From Maea johnstoni (taxonomy: Eukaryota > Annelida > Polychaeta > Spionida > Magelonidae): a stretch of DNA of 64,000 nt. Both the position numbers and the translations under genes were made by a program. The notes under the pieces are model-generated. The model did no database searches. It had not been told where the DNA came from and was given only the letters and a program-made list of their open reading frames with translations. The DNA is taken from NCBI GenBank assembly GCA_963942565.1, contig OZ012690.1:19459679-19523678 (forward strand), read 5' to 3'. Below, piece after piece: positions 58,483 to 64,000 of this stretch. Position 1 is the first letter of the stretch. Each line of letters begins with the position of its first letter.

Positions 58483-58772
58483 CAGTATTAACCAATCCTA
58501 TCAGGAATATTCTTGTGCTCTAACAAAAATGTACATATTGTATAAATAAACAAATTCACTTTCGAAAAATGTTTAATTTTTCGCATTCCAATGATCATTT
58601 TTTTCAAATGTTTTAACAATTTCCCCTCAACAAAGAATATGTACAGATTTGACAAAGCAAGAAGATACTCAGGATAATGATGGTGTATATGACATGGTTA
58701 TTAATGATACTTGTGTATTCCATGATGTGTATTCCTAGGATGGATATTGATTCAGTATCCACTTATCCAGTG

Positions 58773-61700
58773 TTAGTTATTTGAACTTGCTAGAGATTCC
58801 AGATGCTTGTGATCAAATCGGCTTTTATAATTTTTGGCCATATATATGAAAAATGTCAAGGCTTCTTTTTCTACGACTGGTATGGTCTTGAAATGTCTCG
58901 CAACGGTCTGAAAAAATCAACACAATACTCAATCAGATGTACATAACACTCGGTACAGCTAGAAAAGAAAGTACAAAATTTTGAGAAACATATTGGAATA
59001 GTTTTAGACTCATTCATCCCATTGGCTCTATGAAACTTTTGAACAAAACTCAGAAACTAAGCTTTGATTCGAAAAGAGTAAGTTTAAGAAGAATTCAATA
59101 CGGTGTTGTTTAAAAACAACAACTTTCAAATAATGTCTATAATTTCACTTGAGGCTTGAATTAGTCGAATCCAACATACTGAGATTATTAGGAAGATGTG
59201 CAAATTATAAATAAGTCATTTATTGGCTTTCTAGGAAATCTTACAAATATATCTTTTTATCAATATGGATGAACGGAAATGAAATTACCAATACATGTGC
59301 CAATAAATAAACTCATTTATTTGATTCATGAAAGTTTCATCAGGGACATCCCTGTTTTCATGAATAAAAAGAAAATATCTTAATCGTCATTCACTTTGTA
59401 TTTGACCTAACTTGTATGCAAGCACTAGACTTACACCCTAATCTCCCCCACAGATAAGCGCAAATAATTTGTGTAAAAGATTTACCCTGAGGTTTGATAT
59501 AAATCCTCATTATATCTATATTACAAATACTTACATCAGCTAACTGAGCTTTGTTGAGTCCTGGCCTTGTCTGTAGTTTGTAATGTTTTTTATACCGACG
59601 CAGCGTGTTCACAGGCATTTGGAAAAAATCAACCTGAAAAGTCAAAGTTATGTTAGTGTAAGTAACAGCTACCAATCTCAATCCATGGTAACATCTGGGA
59701 ATATAAATGGCGATAGTAATGGGCATATTTCAATTTGGTAGTATCGAGGTCATTCAAGGAGTGGAAATGGTTCTGGATATGTTACTGTTTAATCATGAAT
59801 ACAATGACTTATTTTGGTCTATGAAATATTTGGCCAGGTAGGAATTCAAGTGCACCTTCCCTACTTGGCAAGTGCCTTCAAAAGTTAATATTGAGTCATG
59901 CTGGATATACCTCTGGCATGTCGAAATCTGGATCAAATGAACCTCTGTCATCCTCGCTATCCTTCCTCTTCCTCTTCGTCCTCACGTTCTGAATCATACC
60001 TTTGTGGAAATCACAGATATAGATATGGCGAACCTGCAGGAAAAATAAATGGAAAATAATGAGGGCCACATCAAATCTTTTTTGTTTTTGTTTTGCCGGG
60101 AAGTAATTTAAGAGGAGGTATTGCTGAGATACTGATGGAATAAATCAATTAAGTGTGTATGGAGGATTATATCATATTCACTAAACGTTGAAAATGATTC
60201 TTAAATGATGCAAAATCTAAATGTTTTAAAGGGGCACAAAACATTTTGCAAATAACATTCGTATATAACTGTCTGTGGGCTAAATAATGCATATCCTATG
60301 TCCTGGGTGTTCATTTGATCCCAAGAAGAGCACAAATGAAAATTACAATTAAGAGTCAAGAGCCTCTTGAGACCTAAGCAGGAGGCCATGATCTTATCAG
60401 CTAACCAGGCTACAATAGTATATATGCTCGTGGGTAACCAGCTGCTGGGATGTACTGCTACAGTATAGTACACATTACAAAAGGGGTAGAAGTAACTACT
60501 TCTTAAATATGAATGTTTAAATTTGACTTTGAACCTCAGAGAGAAGGTGGGGTATGTTGAGGTATTGAATGTAGAAACAGAAGTTAGGAGACTTGAAAGT
60601 TTACCTGTACTGACAGTGTGTATGTATATAGGAAATTTGGCTACTGGAATACACTCTCTCGGGCTGCCCACATAGAGGAAATTTGGCCACTGGAATACAC
60701 ATTCTCTCTGGGCTGTCCACATAGAGGAAATTTGGCCACTGGAATACACTCTCTCTGGGCTGCCCATAGAGAGGAAATTTGGCCACTGGAATACACACTC
60801 TCTCTGGGCTGTCCACATAGAGGAAATTTGGCCACTGGAATACACTCTCTCTGGGCTGCCCATAGAGAGGAAATTTGGCCACTGGAATACACACTCTCTC
60901 TGGGCTGTCCACATAGAGAAAATTTGGCCACTGGAATACACACTCTCTCCGGGCTGCCCACAGAGAGGAAATTGGGCTACTGGAATACACACTCTCTCTG
61001 GGCTGCCCACAGAGAGGAAATTTGGCCACTGGAATACACACTCTCTCTGGACTGTCCACAGAGAGGAAATAGGGCTACTGGAATACACACTCTCTCTGGG
61101 CTGCCCACAGAGAGGAAATTGGGCTACTGGAATACACACTCTGCCATCCCAGTAAGCCCTATTTGGATTGGGTTTTTATAACTGATGGCTTAAAAAAGGT
61201 TTTTACTTTTTATAAAATGGCATGCATTTCAGGGTTTAGTGCCCCTTCGACATATCTGTTGCTTGATATGACCTTATGTAATTGTCAATAAAATGAGGCA
61301 TCGCAAAGAATAAGAGACAAAGTAATATATTAATAATTAGTGTGAAGCTTTGGGGGCAGATTTTGCCCGTTAAGGAGGCTGCAAGGCCAGTTTTTGTTAC
61401 AATATTTTTTTTTCCAAGCAACAAATCTTCCTGCTTGAATAATCTGCCTTACATCTTAATGAATTTATAAATCCAGCTTTGATTTCTCAACACAACTCTT
61501 AACCCTTCCATGCTGAGGCTATTTTCGTCCGAAGTACAAGGAAGCAAAGAATTTTGAAAATCATCTTATCAGTTGGTATTCATTGGATGGCTCTCACCGA
61601 GTATTCTCAGTCATTTTCAGTTTTTTTGCATCATTTTGTATTGGTCAAATTAGCCACCCAGAGCATAAGGGTTAAGCATGATGTATGATGGATCAACTTA

Positions 61701-61869
61701 CACTGTGGTCGATATTGAGTTTTAATCTCCGTTGTTGGACTGTTTTCTGGATACGCTTACTGTAACTAGCATTACCAGCTGGTCGGGAACATCTATCACC
61801 GTCATCCACTAGACAACAGATCTGATCGTGGCTCCCCCTGCTATCGTCTTCAGTACTAAAACCGTTCAT
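58773..61869 (-). CDS. SAP30L: SAP30/SAP30L, subunit of the Sin3-histone deacetylase complex (174 aa)
   Basis: Coding exons on the - strand: 61869-61702, 60033-59911, 59633-59535 and 58907-58773 (stop TAA), all phase 0 with GT-AG introns, 56+41+33+44 residues. SAP30 proteins bridge Sin3 and nucleosomes in the nuclear Sin3-HDAC corepressor. The start [12 protein letters not shown] is that of SAP30L. The zinc module shows CC (18-19), C27, C63 and H66 (YICDFH). KRKRK (76-80) fits the known nuclear-localisation and phosphoinositide-binding basic patch. [20 protein letters not shown] and KAQLADTVARHF open the Sin3-binding domain, followed by [14 protein letters not shown]. Length is close to the vertebrate 183. 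The 5' leader reaches an acceptor at 61920 (TTTTTGTAG), so a non-coding exon lies farther right. Introns hold a minisatellite and sequence without other genes. Confidence 0.95.
60631..61142. repeat. Minisatellite, 11 units of 46-50 bp, in SAP30L first coding intron
   Basis: Units begin GGAAATTTGGCCACTGGAAT and contain ACACTCTCTCTGGGCTG. Starts are at 60631, 60677, 60726, 60773, 60822, 60869, 60918, 60967, 61017, 61066 and 61114. Between 60677 and 60917, 49- and 47-bp units alternate, a two-unit higher-order pattern. The long frames here on both strands are artefacts of the repeat. Confidence 0.92.
61499..61675 (-). mobile_element. TTAA-ended MITE, family 'TTAACCCTT'
   Basis: TTAACCCTTCCATGCTGAGG to CAGAGCATAAGGGTTAA, TTAA at both ends, 177 bp. 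It ends 27 bp from the SAP30L exon 1 donor. Confidence 0.8.
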
Positions 61870-61919
61870 GGGGGAGATATGTCCTTAGCTCACCAGACTC
61901 CTTCCCTCTTCGTTCAATG

Positions 61920-63168
61920 CTACAAAAAGAAAAGGAAAGAAGAGATTCATTTCAGCGTGCAACATGACTGCTTGCCCCATTGCAAGTTAATTTGACAAAA
62001 AATGGCAATCAGAACAAGACCCTAACTTGCCTCGCACGGAAAGTAATGTTTTGAGCAGAGTCCTAGCAATTTTACTCACCTTTGTTTAACAGAGTGGTTG
62101 AGCAAGTGGAAGTGCCTGAGAGGCAGGTAAACTTTAGGCCAATAGGGGCAGCTTGCCCTGCTTCTCAAGTAATGTTTTGGAACCTATGTTGTACCCCGCA
62201 TTTTCAAGGCTATTATCATTATCTTATCGCAACCTGACTCATCCGGGTATTCATGAATGTTCTTTTTTAAGAAGTAATTTGATGAAGATGACCTGTGTTT
62301 TACACTTCAGTCACGTCCTAGAAGATGGTTTTGCCCGTTCAAAAAGGTTATCAGCAAACTGCCTGTCCAAAAGACAGGCCGGACGGGTCGTGGCTAAGTC
62401 CTGAATATTATGTTCATGATCATGACATGTCATTTATGCAATTTCACTATTTTCATAAGGGTTAAGGTTGAAGGTTTGCTTAAAATTGGCATGTCCTGCC
62501 TGTCTTGCATTTCAAGGATTTGGATTTCATTGTCAAAATAAAGCCAAATAGTGAAATACAAAAAATTTTAGCTCATGGCTCTCAGCACACTACAGATGAT
62601 GACATGTGTGAAAAACAGTCTCCCTCAAATCTGGGCCAGCAACATGAAGTGTTTAGATCTACAGATATAGTGTCAAAATGATGGAAATGCTTGCAAAATA
62701 AATCGCCTTTTTTTTAGTTTTTAATATCAAGCAGTGCAATCCTGATATGGTACCCTTGATATCTTTATTCTTGCAGGGGTGCTTAACCAGCGTAGGCCAA
62801 TTCAGTTTATTCAGCATAAACTCGACCCTTCGAATTTTGGAAAAGGGAAATCCCTACAACAGTCAACCAACAACCCAAGCTGAATAACAACATATGACAC
62901 TCATTCACAATCACAGGTTTCAGCTGTTCACAGAGTCAAACAGACGCCGGGCGAGGAAGTGGTCTTTATTTTTGTTCTCCAACCTTAAATCATTCCAAAC
63001 ATGCAAAAATCTAACTCCGCCATTTATTTCTCACAAAGCCTACCTGTCAATTCTTAATGTGTGTCGCCCATGCAGCTGAGGGTAGCGTCGTTACAAAGGG
63101 AAGTGCCCACGGGAAGCCACGGATTGAACAAAGATGACGGAATGGCGGCCTAATTTTGAGATGTGGAT
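61920..63168. other. Upstream region of SAP30L, exons of the leader not certain
   Basis: A - strand donor-like GTGAGT at 62079-62074 could end a non-coding leader exon. On the - strand GCCGCCATTCCGTCATCTT (about 63132-63150) resembles YY1-type promoter sequence, so the SAP30L start may lie near 63,100. Neither is proven. No other gene seen. Confidence 0.35.
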
Positions 63169-63205
63169 GGGTCAAAGGTCATGTGACGTCATATTCCATA
63201 TAAGG
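63169..63205. promoter_or_regulatory. DR1 - CRE - CArG regulatory cluster
   Basis: GGGTCAAAGGTCA (63169-63181) is a perfect DR1 nuclear-receptor element. TGACGTCA (63184-63191) is a perfect CRE. CCATATAAGG (63196-63205) is a perfect CArG/SRE that could also act as TATA box. Three full-consensus sites in 37 bp suggest a regulated promoter or enhancer. Its target gene is not clear. Confidence 0.6.
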
Positions 63206-63479
63206 CAGCAGGTGCTCCGCCTCTTTGTTGACAAACAAATTTTGACAATAGGGTCAATTGACTTTCATTTACGAGATATTTCCCGCATTTTTTCTCAATA
63301 CCATCTCACTTATCATGCATCAATTCCTAAATTCCATTTCAACAAGAATACGTATCTACATAATCAACGTCATAGATTCGGACATGATGGTTAAATATCA
63401 TATTTCTGCGTATTTTGCTCGTTTTTGCATACTAATCCAAGAGTTACGGATAGTCACATGGTAAAAATATCGCGCAATA

Positions 63480-63659
63480 ATTGGCCAACTATCCTGTATT
63501 GAGCACGTGATCACTTTTGCGCGATGTGATTGGCTTTGTTCAGCGCGAAGTACAAATTCCACCAATCAGTGCTCTCCTACTCGCTCCCTGCAGTTTCTTA
63601 TAGCGGCGCATAAGTAGCGTGGGTACCAGCTACTGTCGAACCTACACGCTGTCACTACT
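63480..63659 (+). promoter_or_regulatory. CCAAT-rich promoter and first exon end of a gene leaving the window
   Basis: ATTGG at 63480-63484 and 63529-63533, CCAAT at 63562-63566, an E-box CACGTG at 63504-63509 and GCGCGATG (NRF1-like). TTATA at 63598-63602 precedes CTACTGTCGAACC and a strong donor GTAAGTAT at 63660. This looks like the start of a + strand gene whose coding part is beyond the right edge. The remaining 63660-64000 would be intron 1. Confidence 0.45.
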
Positions 63660-64000
63660 GTAAGTATGTTTACTTTTTGGGGCTTTCTGGCTTTCCGATT
63701 TTCGAAAAAAATATTTTGTGCAAACTTCAGACCATGAAATTTAATGTGCATTAGTTTAAACAACTTTTCTGTGTTTACAAGAGGATGCTTTTGGCTTTTA
63801 ATTTTGAGGTCGCTGAGCTCTTGGTGTGACATGCTATGGCTGCCTTGTAACATGGAGGATAGGGTATCTAAAACGCACTAAGTTTTGTATATTTCATTAA
63901 ATACGGTATTTTTGTGAAATCGGGAATATGGGAATTATAGAGGGTAATAAAACACACCTTCGATGTAAGTTTGGCGTTGATTCGTCTATCGGATGAATTT

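Noticed and set aside
60631-61142. Regular repeats resembling a CRISPR array
   Set aside because: There are no unique spacers between units and the genome is eukaryotic; it is a minisatellite.
60201-61181. Frames of 312, 187, 152 and 106 codons on both strands
   Set aside because: They run through the minisatellite in an intron of SAP30L. Unit lengths allow open frames, but there are no splice, codon or family signals.

Overview
This window is nuclear DNA from an invertebrate animal. The genes have small exons with GT-AG introns, the introns are full of non-coding transposons and microsatellites, and the recognisable genes are an actin and the Sin3-HDAC subunit SAP30L. The species cannot be fixed from the sequence. 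A marine deuterostome or lophotrochozoan would fit, but that is a guess.

Left two thirds (about 1-40,700): three tandem paralogues, all on the + strand, of an ankyrin-repeat protein ending in a SOCS box (ASB-like). Such proteins are known as substrate receptors of Elongin B/C-Cullin 5 ubiquitin ligases. All three share seven coding exons with the same intron phases (1,1,1,2,0,0). Copy A (488-6249, exon 1 lies left of the window) has a stop codon in exon 2 and has lost the conserved Cys of its BC box. Copy B (14044-20373) reads through as 641 residues. Copy C (24264-39495) also reads through as 641 residues, but its introns have been swollen by insertions. A and B share repeats that predate their duplication: a LINE tail, a SINE relic and a giant trinucleotide microsatellite. 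Younger insertions mark single copies. These include a TTAA-flanked element in A whose empty site is preserved in B and C, and in C a LINE 3' end between two identical 170-bp direct repeats, a 1.4-kb fold-back element, a tandemly doubled block carrying two LINE fragments, and a 338-bp inverted duplication behind the gene.

Middle (about 40,700-47,400): no host gene seen. It holds SINEs, TTAA-ended miniature elements, a 2.3-kb element with terminal inverted repeats and CATT-tailed repeats.

Actin (47,604-51,873, +): two coding exons, 377 residues, with a compact promoter (two CArG-like boxes, a TATA-like box and an initiator). The intron holds a miniature transposon, a SINE, a short hairpin and an almost perfect 138-bp palindrome. 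From 52,301 to 58,292 is AT-rich DNA in which I see no gene.

Right end: SAP30L (58,773-61,869, -) in four coding exons, 174 residues, with an 11-unit minisatellite in its first coding intron. Beyond it lie a DR1-CRE-CArG cluster (63,169-63,205) and a CCAAT-rich promoter with a splice donor at 63,660, probably the start of a + strand gene that continues outside the window.

No retrovirus, LTR element, Polinton, tRNA, rRNA or CRISPR array was recognised.
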